Shown here in pieces: positions 10,988 through 23,740 of a stretch of DNA of 64,000 nt (its first letter is position 1; the number at the start of each line of letters is the position of its first letter). The position numbers and the translations under genes are program-made. The DNA comes from Enoplosus armatus (lineage: Eukaryota; Chordata; Actinopteri; Centrarchiformes; Enoplosidae). The DNA lies in assembly GCF_043641665.1 (NCBI RefSeq), contig NC_092186.1:22421501-22485500 (forward strand). The letters run 5' to 3'. Under the pieces are notes generated by a model. The model worked only from the letters and a program-made list of their open reading frames with translations. It was not told the DNA's origin and made no database searches.

Positions 10988-13900
10988 CATGAGCTGCACT
11001 TGCCACCTCATCAAGAAAGAAACTATCAACATCACTTTTCCAAAGCTCTCTCCCCAAGTCGATTTTCTTTGTCACTTTGACACGGCACGATTGAGAGAAA
11101 TGTCTGCAGTGTTGGCCCGGTGTCACTGTAGATTTGTCCTGCAGGAGAGATCAAGACAGGAGAGGCTGATGAACAGTGCTGCTTTGAGCCATTTCTGCAC
11201 TCATCTATCTTTGTTCATTTCATAACAGGCACTGTTATGTGTATTTGTCTGCCTGTCTTCCGAGATGAGTTTGGGTTTATCTATTCAAGCCCTCTTTCTC
11301 TTTTCCTTACTGGTCCTTTGAATGTCATTGACCACTGTCAGACTGAACACGTTTCACAAAGTAGTGGTGACCATGCTAAGCTATATTTTCCATAGGTTAT
11401 GTCTATAAGCAGTGGCTGCAAATTGATTTTCTCCTCAAAAATAGTTGGAGGATGTCGATCTACTGAAACCAAATCTCTCTGCACTTCTCTCACATTCTGA
11501 TGTCTTTCTGAGAGAAATCACGGGTTATACGCTACGGCCATGTGCTCCAAATGTCCAAACTGGAAGCACAGTGAGAAGGTCACCCTCACTGCGCACAGTC
11601 TGCAGCAGTAGCACTGTACTCTGCAGCAAGGGATGGGATTCACAATCGTTTGCACTTTTATGTTGCATAAAGACAGTTTGTATTCAGCTTTTGTGGTCAC
11701 GTAGCAGTCGTTCGTGGAGGGTTTTTGCAGTTAGAGCCAGAGTGTGCACATGCTGAATGCTAATGGTGTGCTTTGGCCAGTGACCATGGAAGTAACTTGA
11801 TCTCGCTCAAAATGTCACTTGAAAGGGATTCATCTCAAGGGGTCAAGCAAGGAACTCAACCCTGACTGTTTTTCTTTTTTCAAGTTTTTCAACCACTTTT
11901 ATTCACCAGACATATTACATTACATAATCAATGACTGTTGGGGCTAGCACGACCAATACGTTCTGACATTTACTGTAAGACATGTCATGTAATGCGAGGC
12001 AAAAACATGCAGGCGCAGCAGTGTAAATGTGTGACTCCCTGTCTAAGGGGTCATTTAGGTTAATTTAACATTTCTGGGGGCAAAATTTGCAGCTTCAGGA
12101 ACCATTTAGATTGGACAAAGAAGACAGGACAAACCGAGCCAGCAGATGGCAGAGGTAAAGCTATATGTCCCAGAGGGCAAAGCAAATGTAGGACTTCACT
12201 ATTTTTGCATTGTTGTACTTGTTGACTATGTTTTTCTCGGCCCTGTCGAAATGCATGTACGTTTGACAAAAGAAATACAAGAGATGTTTTCAATCTGATC
12301 TGTATTGTACTGGCTTGGGAATGAAAAGTGCACTCTGTGTTATGTGGGTTTGTAGGGCGCTACCTGTGTGCCTGCTGGTGTCTTGCCCTGTTCCACGTTT
12401 TCCTGTGCTGTACTGTGTGTCAGCATTTCTAAGTGCACAGAACAGGACGACATCTAGAGTTTCCTAGTGAGTAAGATGCTGTGCACTGCAGGTAAAAAGA
12501 GGGATTTCTTTACTCCATACACCACACTCTGCTGCTGTTATTGACAGTTTGAGACTCGTCCTCTCTTTGATGGCGGTTTTCAGCATCGGACAGGAGCACC
12601 TTGACCTGAAAGAGGGCGCGCAACCGTCTCCCTAACGGCAGGCTCATTTGCTGTAACTGCACTGCACCAGAGATCCAAAAGTATGTGTATTTTCCCACCG
12701 GAAAGTTGCCTTTTCAGGTTATACTGACATTTGGATTTGGTTCGCAGCAGCATGCCTCTAAATAATCATAAAACCTGCAGTTAACATTAAAATGGGTTAC
12801 TTTTAATCAACAGTCAGCGGTTATAGCATGAATGAAATAATTAACGGTAGAGAGTAGACACCTCTCTGTTTCACATGATGCCAGAGACATTCAGTTTGGC
12901 ACTTACAGCACGCAAATGTAATTCATTTTAGAGCTCGATAGGCTGGACACGTTACTCCAACACCAGTACCAGATAGACACGGGACAGACAGAAGACTGGG
13001 GACTCCTGTGATGACTACCACTGTTTCAGTCTCAGTCTTCAGTGGCTTATCCTCCTCGTCCTCAAAGCAGAAACCGACTCATCTCTATTCTGATGGAAAC
13101 CAATATTTACGATTTGTACTTCACCCCCCTTAATTCCTCCATTCTCTGGGTGGTCAGATCCCCACTCCGAGACATCCTCGAAGGGAATAATTTCCATTTC
13201 TGTCGGTATAATCGCTTGAGCCAGACAGTAACGCAGTCCATTGAATTCACATCTCGCTGTCACTCTTCATCTCAGAGCGACAGGCTGCTTCCTGACAGCA
13301 GATTGAAAATAAGTTGGATTCACTCTGTCAAGCTCCTCTCTTAGAGTTATTCCTGGCTGCTGGAGCTTGGGACAAAAAAAGAACACAGTCATGAACGCCT
13401 GGGCCTCAGTTGGTTGAGTGGTTGAGCTCCTATGGCACTCAATCAGCCTGAGGAGATTTGGCAATGTGCAAGTAAACAATGGTGTTGATAAATGAATGGG
13501 AATACCATTTTTAGGTCATTTTGTCCTGATCTGTCCTGTCTTGAGTGAATGTTCGTTCTTCCTCCCTCCATCGAAACATCCCTGACATGACTGCTGAAGA
13601 GGAGACCAATACCCGTGCATCACTCTGTCCCCCATTATGGCCAAATGCTGCTGTCATGGAGCCGCCACAAACAGAGCCATTAAGCATCCAGTGTCCATCA
13701 CCTCTAAGCACTGGGTTTAGTATAAAGCTCACACCAGGCCTGTCACCAGTTGTTTGTGGGAATCATTTGAATGTTATCTGTGCAAGGCTACATTTCAGGC
13801 TACCTGACCAGGTTTTTGTGTACTGGCTGTTCCTTTTCCATGTTTTGCAAACTAACAGAATACAAAAGCCTCCTTGTTCTAAGTTTAGGGGCAACATGTT

Positions 13901-16900
13901 TGGATTTCTCATTGAACACTGAGACTTTGGGGGATCTGGAGGATCGGGAGTTCGGGTTGGGAGAGGGTGCATGGCCTTCCTGATGGTTTTTGGTGGTCTT
14001 TTCTGGGAGTTTCTTATGCTACTGCCATGGCAACTGACAGTAAGTGAACAATAGGGAAGATGAGAGGAAGAGACAAGAGGGGAAAGTTAATGTTCACGTC
14101 AGAGTCTCCTGCTCTCCTCTTTGACATGAAGCCACTGCGGCTCCATCACCAAGGACTGCTCTTCGAGGCATCCAAGCACAGTATGAATATGTTGCTGCGG
14201 TTGCAGTTTTGCGTGATTAGTGTGCATGATATTTGCTCCTTTATAGATTTCAGTTGTGCTTCTATCAGGGAATGCCTCTCTGACAGTTTTTGCAAACAGT
14301 CCATGAACAGAAATGTAGTCAGTAGAGTCCTTGAAAGAAATTGCTGTGAAGGCAATTTTTGCAAATTCTGGACAGGTCTCTAACCACAGTGTTGAGCTTT
14401 ATCTGAAGTGCTATCGTGACATTCTCCAACTTCAAGCCAGTAGACACGTTTGGTATGTACATATAAAGTGCATCTGTGCAAATATACTAACTCACTGGAG
14501 CACCAAACCCCATTTCCAAATAGTCCCTATAGTGACCACATAATATATCCTGGCCAGGTGACAAAGTGCTTTATAATTCAGCATGTAGACCATCAGGTGC
14601 AGGATCCCCAATCATTAAATGCTTTGTGGAAGCCCTGTCATGCTATGCATGCAGGCATGCAGCCCAGTGTCCCTTACGTGACCCAGTGTTCAAAACTGAA
14701 TCCAGTCAGATGATATGTTCCAGCCTGGAGGCCGCCTGGCAATGAATGATCAGGGGTGGAAAAGATGCAAGAAGACAAGTGAGGTCTTTATTACCAAAGC
14801 ACAAGCAATTCTCTGTAGGAAGCCCTCCTGTTACTTAATACTTAAAATAACAATAATCAAGTTCAGTATTAGCCATACTGTAGGGAGGGAGGCAGGGGGG
14901 AAATGTCAGTAGTCCATAGATGTATGGTTGTATAATTCTTATCATTGGAAAAAAAGAAATGTATGCATTGACGTCAGCCAAATCACAAGAGACAGCATTT
15001 TAATATATCAAAGGCTCTCCAGATGGTCCCCTTTTTGGCATTTTGTACGGATTCTTTGGCAAATTTTGTGTTTCATAGAAAATCTATTATTTGGCTGCAT
15101 TCGAATGGGAAAATCCTTCTTAGTGATCAGCTCCCGAGATTTGTAAACAGGAAGCGGTGCTACGCCACTGTTCCTCCCCTCTCCTCTCCTCTCCTCTCTA
15201 GAGAGGGAATATTTTAATCGAAGCATTTAACAGTGCCACTGGTGGAAACATTGTGCAGGACTCATGTTGTTCTTTATGAAGCATCTGCATTTGAAAGGAG
15301 CGCCAGGACAACTGGAAAAGCAAAAATGTCCTGTGAGAGAAAGAAGACGTGACCTGCTCACTCACACTTCATTTATAAACTGCATTTGAAGGGTACTTTG
15401 GTTGAAGAACAGGCAGAGTGGTGGTGTTTTTGTATGAGGGGGGCCTGTAAAAGGTCCTGGGTGTCTTCTCATTGTATGCACACGGTGTACTCCTCCCCTG
15501 AAGCTGGACGTGATAAGAGATCCCTTCAATCAATAATGGAAATTTAACGAAAAGACGACAGCGGTGCGAGCTGACCACTGCTAGTGAGCTGCAAACAACA
15601 TGTCCATACAAAAAACATTTTCCTTGATAAGAAAACCAGAGGGTCCTGTGCTTTATCGAGACACAAATCAAGGACCAGTAGCAGCCTCTAAAGGATAAAA
15701 TGTTTATTACACCCCACAATGCAAACTGCTGCTGCTGATGTTGGTCTTGCCCCTGCAGGGAGCTGATACATGGATCACATGTGCACACCCTGGGGGCAAT
15801 ATTTAGTTCAGTTTCCAGCTAATTTCAAGTAGATCGGTGTGTCCAGGTAAGCTCTTTTCATTTCTCCACCCCTCCGTGAAGGAGCACATACTGTACAGAA
15901 GGATTCAAAACAGCTTGCGTTCTGCGGCAATGTCATATTGTCTTCACCACTCAGCACCTCTTCTAATGCTTAATATACACCAATACGGAGCGAGAAATAA
16001 TCGGCTTCTCGAGGGGCCGCATGGTTCGCTTTCATGGGAGTGTTTGACTGTCCAGCCAATCAGTGTGTTATTCCCCCATATGGCCAGATGTTTTACTGCC
16101 CAACTGAGGCATTTTATGCATCAGCACTTCTCTGTGACTTTCTTTACCCCCCCCCCCCCCCCACCACCATCATCTGCTTTCTCCTTGTTTAAATGAAGTG
16201 AAAATTGCACACTTGCAGTGCAGTGTCCTGGTGGATCTCTGGGCTAGGACACACACTGTATACGGTACAAAATAACACCCCCCAATGCTCCGTGCTGGCT
16301 TCTTAGCATATACCCTGTTAAGCTTTAGTGTGTCTTATTATCTCAGTCAGTTTTGTGTTCTTCTGCATTCTTGTATAAAAGTCTTGAAGACAGTTAGTCC
16401 CATCATAGAGAAAGAGGTACATACTGACAAAAAAAATTAAAATAGAAGAGGCTCTTCAGAAGCACCAAATGATCAATTTCATGTACAAAAAAAAGTAAAA
16501 CAAATAGATCAGTCATAGGACCCCCATCAGCTTACACATCGTGTAATTCAATGGAGGTGAGAAGAGGTCTGAGAGGGGTGACTAACGGATTAACAACACA
16601 TGTATATGAATGGACATGTTATAGATCTATCCACACACACACACAAAAGAAAAGAAACAAACTCCACAAAAAAACACCAAAATACTTAATACAAACGTTC
16701 CAGCGATGGCCCACAGTGTGGGAAGTGAGAAGTGTCCACAGTCTAGTGGGCAAACATGACTCCATGTTGTAAGGGCGACACGGAGAGCACGAAGGACAAG
16801 AACTATGCAAGTCCGTGAGGATGAGGGTCGCATCCGCGTAGGACTATAAAGACAAAACAAAGAACAAAATAACGAACACTGTATTACAGAACAGACTGGC

Positions 16901-17400
16901 AATGCACTGGAAGCGTGTCCTTGTTAGATCAAGACATTTCTGGTTCCTGTCTGGCCTCGGGTGACCTGCAGAATCTTTTTGTGTATCCTGTTTAACCTTT
17001 GTTAACTTTCAACACGAAACACTCCAAAATATTGAGCGTTAAAGTTTATTTTCGGCCCCTGGGCACAAAACATTCGAGGCCAACCTTACTGCCTTTTCCA
17101 GGGCTTTCAACCATAAACTGCACCTGCTGATGAGACAGTGAGATGAGGCTGAAAGCTTCGGGAAAAAAAGCCAGTAAGTGGACCTTGAATGAAGACTTTT
17201 TGTTTTGAACTACCAGTGACCCCCCTCCCCAGTCCCAGTATAGCTACATCAGCTAAGACCACGATATTTCATCCTTACAATTCATTATTCTTCACACGCA
17301 ATGTAAAATAGCTGTTGATTACCTGCAGGACAATCAACTTTGAACCTACAGTCATGACCTAGCATGAAGCAATCAACCCGAGAGCGAAGGTAAAGACGCG
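10988..17400. other. Intergenic DNA, no gene recognised
   Basis: No open frame here is supported by splice sites or family motifs. It contains one CTCF-like core (12139-12152), a CTCTC pentamer-type run near 15171-15197 and a C run (16147-16162). A 13039-13344 segment is open on both strands but shows no recognisable protein. Confidence 0.55.
12139..12152 (+). promoter_or_regulatory. CTCF-like core motif
   Basis: CCAGCAGATGGCAG matches every position of the vertebrate CTCF core CCASYAGRKGGCRS. It lies in non-coding DNA 1.8 kb upstream of ebna1bp2. Occupancy cannot be judged from sequence. Confidence 0.45.
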
Positions 17401-17521
17401 TTGACTTGGGTGGCTGCAGAACAGCAGCAACAACGGAGGCCATCCCCGTTTGAATTCATCTGTGTGCGGAGCTTTTGGGATTTGATCTAAAGAGGTCTCC
17501 TGGTGGACTCTAATCAAACGT

Positions 17522-17625
17522 TTAGAGGCGCCCTCCTTCCTCTGCTTCCCTCCCTCCCGGCTCCCTCCTCCTCCTCCCCCCCCCCCCTCCTCGTTTCTCC
17601 ATCTCTGCGTCCTTCCTCTATCCTG
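17522..17625 (+). repeat. Polypyrimidine tract
   Basis: About 100 bases are nearly all C and T on the plus strand, with a 14-base C run near 17575-17587. The complementary-type polypurine tract lies 250 bases to the right (17880-18175). Confidence 0.75.
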
Positions 17626-17755
17626 ACGCTGATTAGAAGCGAAGAGACAAATTAATCGGGGGGGCGCCGGGTTGCCAGCTTTCTCTGACGGAGGACATCC
17701 ACAGAATTTTTAAGGGAAACGCGGCGTCAACTTCCATCAATGCTTAAGGGGAAAG

Positions 17756-17756
<1 letters not shown>

Positions 17757-17789
<33 letters not shown>

Positions 17790-17799
17790 GTGTGTGTGG
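17757..17799 (+). repeat. (TG)n microsatellite
   Basis: About 21 TG units with one CG interruption, between the polypyrimidine and polypurine tracts. Confidence 0.9.
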
Positions 17800-17879
17800 A
17801 TCCAAGTATGGGTAAGAGCAGTGCGAGGCCCATGCATAATCACCTTATCATATCCCTGTGAATGGAATAGTGATCTGAT

Positions 17880-18175
17880 TAGAGGTTGGATGAGAGGAGA
17901 ACGCGAGAGGAGAGGCCTGGCATGTAGAGCAGCTCCCTCTGAAAGAGGAGGAAAGAGAAACGGAGGGAGGGACGGGAAGGGAGGGAGGAAGAAGAAGAGC
18001 AGGACCGGGGACGAGGAAGAAGGAGAGGAGGACGAGGGAGAGGAAGGGGGAGCAAGCCGAGCATAAGTAAAGGGGGGTGACAGAGGGGATGAGGAGAATG
18101 GAGGCTAAGAGAGGAGAGAGTGGATGAGAATTTAAAAAGATATTAGGCGGAAGGGAGGAAGGAGAAAGAAGGAGT
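17880..18175 (+). repeat. Polypurine tract
   Basis: Nearly 300 bases dominated by G and A on the plus strand, with GGA and GAA mixtures rather than one clean unit. The 108-codon open frame across it is a by-product of composition, with Arg/Glu/Gly runs, and is not treated as a gene. Confidence 0.75.
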
Positions 18176-18261
18176 TTTTATGTTTTGTTCTGCCTGTCCG
18201 TAATGTCGGCCTCCATCTTTTCATTGCCACCACAGCTAAGCGTTGGAGCCAATGAGACAGC

Positions 18262-18294
18262 GGCTCCATTTAGTGGCTGTTCTGGAGCTTTTGA
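18262..18294 (-). repeat. Inverted copy of the AGCTCC...AGTGGACC dispersed repeat
   Basis: Bases 18273-18294 are an exact 22-base reverse complement of 29221-29242, and the flanking bases are similar too. This marks two copies of one family in opposite orientation 11 kb apart. Confidence 0.65.
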
Positions 18295-18469
18295 TTGAAT
18301 CACGCCATCTTCGTCAGAGGATGGAGTTAGCCTAGTTGAAGTGGAATGGTAGATGTTTAAATTTCCATTTTTATGAGCACTCACAGGGCTTCGTGCCGTG
18401 TTGGATTCAAATTCAAAGTTGTGTGAGTTGAGGAAGATTGTGGGGATACCATCAGAAACTCCTGAGAGC

Positions 18470-18530
18470 TACTAAATGGACTTCAGGGGTCAACTACCGT
18501 TTCCAAGATGAACTTTGAAATGCAACTCTT
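18470..18530 (+). repeat. Copy of the AGCTACTAAATGGACC dispersed repeat
   Basis: Contains AGCTACTAAATGGAC followed some 25 bases later by TTTCCAAGATGAACTTT, the same two blocks in the same order as at 19196-19255 and 29216-29300. Confidence 0.55.
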
Positions 18531-19195
18531 AAGTCCTTATAGTGCTCATAAAAAGGACATTTTAGCTCCATTTCCTACAAGACGATTTCTCTTGCCCTAT
18601 TACAAGTCTTGGAGAAGCATTTAATGCTGTATTGTTCGCCTCTCAGCTGTGGTGGCTGCAACCCGGCTCTCCAAGATAGGCTTCAAAACGTCTCTTCAAA
18701 ATTGTGTGGGTGGCTTCACAGACATTATGTCCGTGTTTCTGTGTACAGTCCATGGTCTCACATCGCTCCCTCAGTGAAATAGGTGTTTCATTACTTAAAT
18801 TCAGTCAGTCAGCGCCTTGCCTCAGCATGTTTCCCCGCTTTCCTCCGTGATTGTGTTTACCCCATTTCTCTCTCTGATAGCCCACAGCTGCAGGCCGCAA
18901 GCGCCACTGGCAAATGAGCGAGGGAGGGGAACGAAGGGCTTCCATTCTGACCCCTTTCATAGCGTTTTTTCTTCCCCATTAGTAGCTTTGAAATTGGAAA
19001 AAATTATTATCCACATGTATTATCATACATATTCATATACATCTATTTTTAATGGCTGCACCATTCCATCAAGTGGAAATATGCAATTCAGACATATTTG
19101 ATGTCTTTTGAAACTTTGGGATCTCCACGAGGATTTAGAATAAAGGTTTGCGAGTTTGTACAATGTTTGGCTGCTCGGCATGAGTTTGTACAGAG

Positions 19196-19255
19196 GGCGG
19201 CTACTAAATGGGCCTCGCGGGGAGACTGTTTACTGCTGTTTCCAAGGTCGAGAAT
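19196..19255 (+). repeat. Copy of the AGCTACTAAATGGACC dispersed repeat
   Basis: Contains GGCTACTAAATGGGCC and then GTTTCCAAGGTCGAGAATGA, aligning with the copies at 18470-18530 and 29216-29300. Confidence 0.55.
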
Positions 19256-19628
19256 GACCTCTTGCATCGCAGGTTAATAGAATATTTTTTTTCCACAGTA
19301 GTTCATGAGTAGATTGAGTCATGTAAACACTTGAACACAGCGAGACAGAGCCGGGAAGAATATGACCTCATTCTGTCTTAATTTGCGTGCCTGGAGTTGT
19401 TCAGCTCGAGACAATTGTGCGCCTGTAAAAGTAGATTATTTACAATGAGGAACTACTCTATTGTGGAACAGGAACGCTGTAACAAATACAGCAACTACTG
19501 CTGGGATACTCAGATAGCTGAGTTACCATATGGCCACTCTTCACGTCGACACAAACTCTTGTTTACCTGCTCAAGATCTTAGCCTGTCCTATTTTCCCTC
19601 CGAAAAAGTCTGGATTCATGACAGACGA

Positions 19629-19642
19629 GTGCGCGCACGCGT

Positions 19643-19688
<46 letters not shown>
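19629..19688 (+). repeat. (CG/CA)n tract with Z-DNA potential
   Basis: Sixty bases of strict purine-pyrimidine alternation, starting with GTGCGCGCACGCGTGCGC and continuing as (CA)n. Confidence 0.9.
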
Positions 19689-19690
<2 letters not shown>

Positions 19691-20050
19691 ACAACACACA
19701 TCACCCAGTCAGCAATTCTCCGGGAGGCACGGCGGTAGATCATAATTAGAGCCAATCAAAAAGAAGCGTGCAGCCTGTTACTTCCTGCCAGCCAGCCAGT
19801 TAGTCCATCTGGCCATACTTGGGCCTTCTGTGCTACTGCTAACTCTCTCACAACAACTAATAGATCGCTTTCATTCATGGGGAATGACTTGCATGCATGT
19901 CCTGGCAGCAAATTTAACACACACATGGGTACTTGACACCACATTTCAACGCTAATCATGGGGTTGTGTGGGGGTTTTTTTTTGGGGGGGGGGGTTTCTT
20001 CCCTTTTTTGCTTCCATTTCATCCTCATTCATTCGCCATTCCTACCATCT

Positions 20051-20051
20051 G

Positions 20052-20083
<32 letters not shown>
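20051..20083 (+). repeat. (TA)/(TG)n microsatellite
   Basis: Short TATATATG stretch leading into about 12 TG units; a separate (TA)n run lies near 20447-20464. The neighbourhood to 22100 has no recognisable gene. Confidence 0.85.
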
Positions 20084-22167
20084 GTGTTCACTGAAGGTCA
20101 GAAAGAAATATGTATCTGATACTGCATGCGGACTAACTGCCCTCCATTACCCCCCCCCCACTTTCTTTCTTTGTCTTCACTCTCTCTGTCTCTGTCTGTC
20201 GTCCACTCCTTGCCCCGCTCTTCTCTATCCCATCTCTCCTCCCAGCAGTGTGCTCCTCCCCACAAATAATTACCTTCCTCACTGAGTCATTGTCCACTCA
20301 TTTATCTCCCGTCTCCCTACGTTTCTGATTACCGATCTGCAAATCAGGTCTCTCCGTCCCCTCTGTGCCTCCATACGACCTCTTGCTCCTTCCTTGTGCT
20401 GTGGAGTATGGCCTTTAGCCATTTTGCCAGGTAATATTTTAATGTTATATATATATATATATATTACTGTAAAGGTTATGTATTATGTGTGATTATACTG
20501 TATATCCTCTGACAAGATCTACTGTATGTCATTGTGTTGGTCAGGCCTGTAAGGAACTTTTTCAAATATATGGCGACATTAACTGCGCAAATAGTACCAC
20601 AAATGCAGTAAAATACCTGGACAGCTGATATCTCGCCCTACTTCCAGTTTGCCTTTTCTGCATAGATTATTAGTATCATTAGTATTTCCTGTTCATAATC
20701 TAAGCTGGATGGGTATCAACTACTGTGCCTGCTTGCAAGACTTGAGCAGCTAACAGAGATATCGATCACTAATAATATTACTTACTATTTTACTTACTTA
20801 TTAACATCATTTGGTGTTTATTTTTGTGAATATTAACAGAGTACTTGGGGTGATCTTTCTTGAAGACGCCTCGAGTGTGCGAGTATCTGAACCTCGATCG
20901 TTGTTAATAGTTTGGATGAAGTTTGGAGACCTCCGCGTCACTCCTCCCAACTTCAACCTGAGGCGGAATTAGGCAGGATGACTGAAAACGCCTGTGGGGG
21001 TGTGCAGGCGTGGATGCTCCCACTTTACTCGCTCATAGTAGCTTAGCGTGTGTGGACAGAAAGGCTTCCATAATATTTCAGCTTTTCAGCCACTTTTATA
21101 TGTTTTTCGCCGATTATACACTGTGGTAATTAAGCTCTGTATTTACTCAGTGGCATTTAAGGCTGCCTACCGCTCTACCAAGTTGTGAAAAAACTGGCAC
21201 GGTTTAAACTGGAAATGAGCTCTCTAGTGACCCATTGTTGCTTGACTTGGCCAACAATGGAGGGTTTGCCTCTTTTTTTTCCTTTTTTTTCTGTCCGCCG
21301 ACAGACGCGCAGAGTCATGCGAGTCCCTTTGGAAGTTATCCCTTTTTAGTAAGAGCCCATAGTTTCACCCAAAAAGGTTTTATAACACCTTTGGAAAGGG
21401 CTCAGTAATCATTTACAGAATAATGAATATGATGGGATACCTTGCTGCCAAACAAGCGGTCAGAATGATGTCACATGACACAAGCTCTGTCCAATTCCGT
21501 AGGCGAAGTTGCCGAATAAGTCTGTTTGCACTTTTGTGCCGACAGGAAAACGGCTTGTGAATAGACTGAATACAGTAGAAAACATGCAGCTACAAAACAA
21601 CGGCAACAAAGTACTGTTCTTGCTATTTTAAAGGAGGACCTCATTTTCTTGGTGTGACGTGCATCTGGGCCCCCCGGGGGCTTGAAAGATCAGATGTGTG
21701 GCTGAAAGTGTAAATGAACATTAATCTACTTGTGGAAAATCCATATCTGTAATTATCAGTTTCAGGCACATGCCAGGCTGCAGTGCCAGCTGTGGTGCTA
21801 ATGAAGATCTCTTTCCACAGACACCACAAGTGCTGCTTACATCAATGCACTCCAAAGATCCCGAAATAGCTTTGCTTTAGACAAATGACCCTGATTTTAT
21901 AATATACTGGAGGAAAAAAAAGGTTCCCATCTCATTCTGATAAAGTATACTTAATTAAATAATAGTGAAATTATGTCATTTTCGGCCCAGAAGTCTAACA
22001 CTTCTTGAGAGCCACTGGTCTTATTCTGTCCTGAAATCACAATAGTTTCTGCAAGGCCTTTTGTCACAGGCCACACTTCCTGGGGGGGGGGGGTGGCTGA
22101 ATCATACTGAGCTCTGTCTGTGCTACAGTTCAGCAGCCTGAAGGGGGACATGAAACGTGGAACATGA

Positions 22168-22269
22168 AACTTGGAGACTGACGAGATGAAGGCTGAGCTG
22201 CAAAACATCAGACAGTCTCTGGAGAGAAGCATCCAGACTCTGAAGAAAAAGGGTCCCTCAGACAGTTGA
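22168..22269 (+). other. Short coding-like segment, coiled-coil type, unassigned
   Basis: An open frame bounded by an in-frame TGA (22165-22167) ends at TGA 22267-22269. From an ATG at 22186 it reads MKAELQNIRQSLERSIQT followed by LKKKGPSDS and stop. The spacing of Leu/Ile residues is that of an amphipathic helix, unlike the random frames around it. A CTACAG acceptor-like site lies upstream near 22128, but the frame from it is broken by that TGA. It could be a decayed exon, a fragment of a transposon ORF, or chance. I do not recognise the protein. Confidence 0.25.
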
Positions 22270-23051
22270 GACCTTTTTATTACAAAGGGCACATCAAGTT
22301 TCTGAATTCTTTATAATTTCTGCGGACATCTCCCCTCCAGAACCACAGGCAGGCCTCCAAAGCGCTGTGGCACTGGTCAATGTAATACCGTGATGAGCAT
22401 GTCTAACACTCCGAGAGACAGTCGGAGGTTGAGGAGTGTTTGACGGTTTCCCGAAAAAGGACAGTGCAATGGTCGCCATGGCGGCATTTTCCCACTCTTT
22501 TCTGTCAGACGAGGTTGCTTGGGATGCAAGTCGCAAATTTAAAGAGAAATGACTGGAAAGGACTATCTCATCTCATCTCGGCGGATCATCTCATCATCAA
22601 TCCCATCAGCATGAGCCTCTCTAAATTCTCCTTGAAGTCTTCTCCTTGTTTGTGCTCAATGAGCCACAGTCGCATACATCACAGCGGGCAAGGTGACTGA
22701 GCAGCAGTCCGGGTCACAAATGATCACACTGAATCAGCACGCAGACGTGGAGGCAGAGGTGGAAACAAACGTTGTGCCGTGTTTTTGGTGCACCTTCCCA
22801 CATGCGTTATGGATTTATGGTAAACTAAGTTGTATTCCAAACTTCGTCTTCATTTGTTGAGCTTTGCAAGGCAAAAAGTGTAAATGCTGTACACATAGGT
22901 GGCCAAATATATACATGAAAACTTTATGTTTGGTGCGCAAAGTGAAAGGATATCTGGCTTTGGGGTGGGGGTGGGGGGGGAGGAAAAAAGAGAGAAAGAA
23001 AAAAAAAAACACTGAAAAGGTTGAAATTGATTCTGGCATCAAGAAGTCCAT

Positions 23052-23169
23052 TTAATCAAACTCTTTAAGCAATGCAACCGTGTTGTGCAGACTCCTTGCT
23101 CGATACAGCTCATTAATATTGTCCCAAAACTTTCCCCATTCATCACGAGCTTTGTAGAAGTCGGATTCT
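23052..23169 (-). other. Possible terminal coding exon or pseudo-exon, unassigned
   Basis: On the minus strand a good acceptor (CTCTGCTGCAG, ending at 23170) is followed by an open frame to TAA at 23054-23052. In order it reads ESDFYKARDEWGKFWDN, then INELYRARSLHN, then TVALLKEFD and stop. The mix of aromatic, charged and aliphatic residues looks like real protein and not like composition-driven ORFs nearby. A (CA)n tract sits a little upstream of the acceptor. No partner exon was found and I do not recognise the family. It may be a lone 3' exon of an unannotated gene, a relic, or chance. Confidence 0.3.
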
Positions 23170-23203
23170 CTGCAGCAGAGCTCACTGCTGTCTGTCTCAG
23201 CCA

Positions 23204-23232
23204 TGTGTGTGTGTGTGTGTGTGTGTGTGTGA
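23204..23232 (+). repeat. (TG)n microsatellite
   Basis: About 14 TG units, shortly upstream (on the minus strand) of the coding-like segment at 23052-23169. Confidence 0.88.
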
Positions 23233-23371
23233 GACAGTCTGGCATTTGCCCTCCCTGGAAAGAGCAAGTCCATATTTCATCACCTCCACCACGCTACCGT
23301 CCAGCAGACGGACAGAAATTTACATCCCATCTGCGGTCCCTCTGAGTCTCTGTGTTTCCTCTGTGAGCCAG

Positions 23372-23430
23372 GAGCGGAGGGAGGGGGGAGGATGTGGGGG
23401 GTGGGTGTGTGGGGGGGGGGGGGGGGGGGT
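23372..23430 (+). repeat. G-rich tract with G-quadruplex potential
   Basis: A run of G blocks (GGAGGGAGGGGGGAGG, then GGGGGG, GGG and a 19-base G run) provides far more than the four G-tracts needed for a quadruplex. A smaller G-rich tract is at 22964-22983. Confidence 0.7.
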
Positions 23431-23577
23431 CATTGATAAGCTGTTTTTTGTGTAAATGTCACAAATTCTGACTGTGAAAAGATTAGAACAACAGTGAGGC
23501 TCTGTATCTGAAAACTAATTGGATGAAAAAATGAATTTGTTTTTAACACAAAGATGAGGCAGGCACATGCCTCGTCC

Positions 23578-23740
<163 letters not shown>

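Noticed and set aside
13039..13344. Frames of 74 and 100 codons on opposite strands
   Set aside because: Both strands look equally open, no family motif and no clear splice sites; cannot choose and probably neither is real.
15369..15788. 139-codon minus-strand frame
   Set aside because: Cys/Ser-rich random composition, no homologous block recognised, no neighbouring exon.
17740..18064. 108-codon frame with Gly/Glu/Arg runs
   Set aside because: It is the translation of a (TG)n followed by a polypurine tract; no splice context or family.
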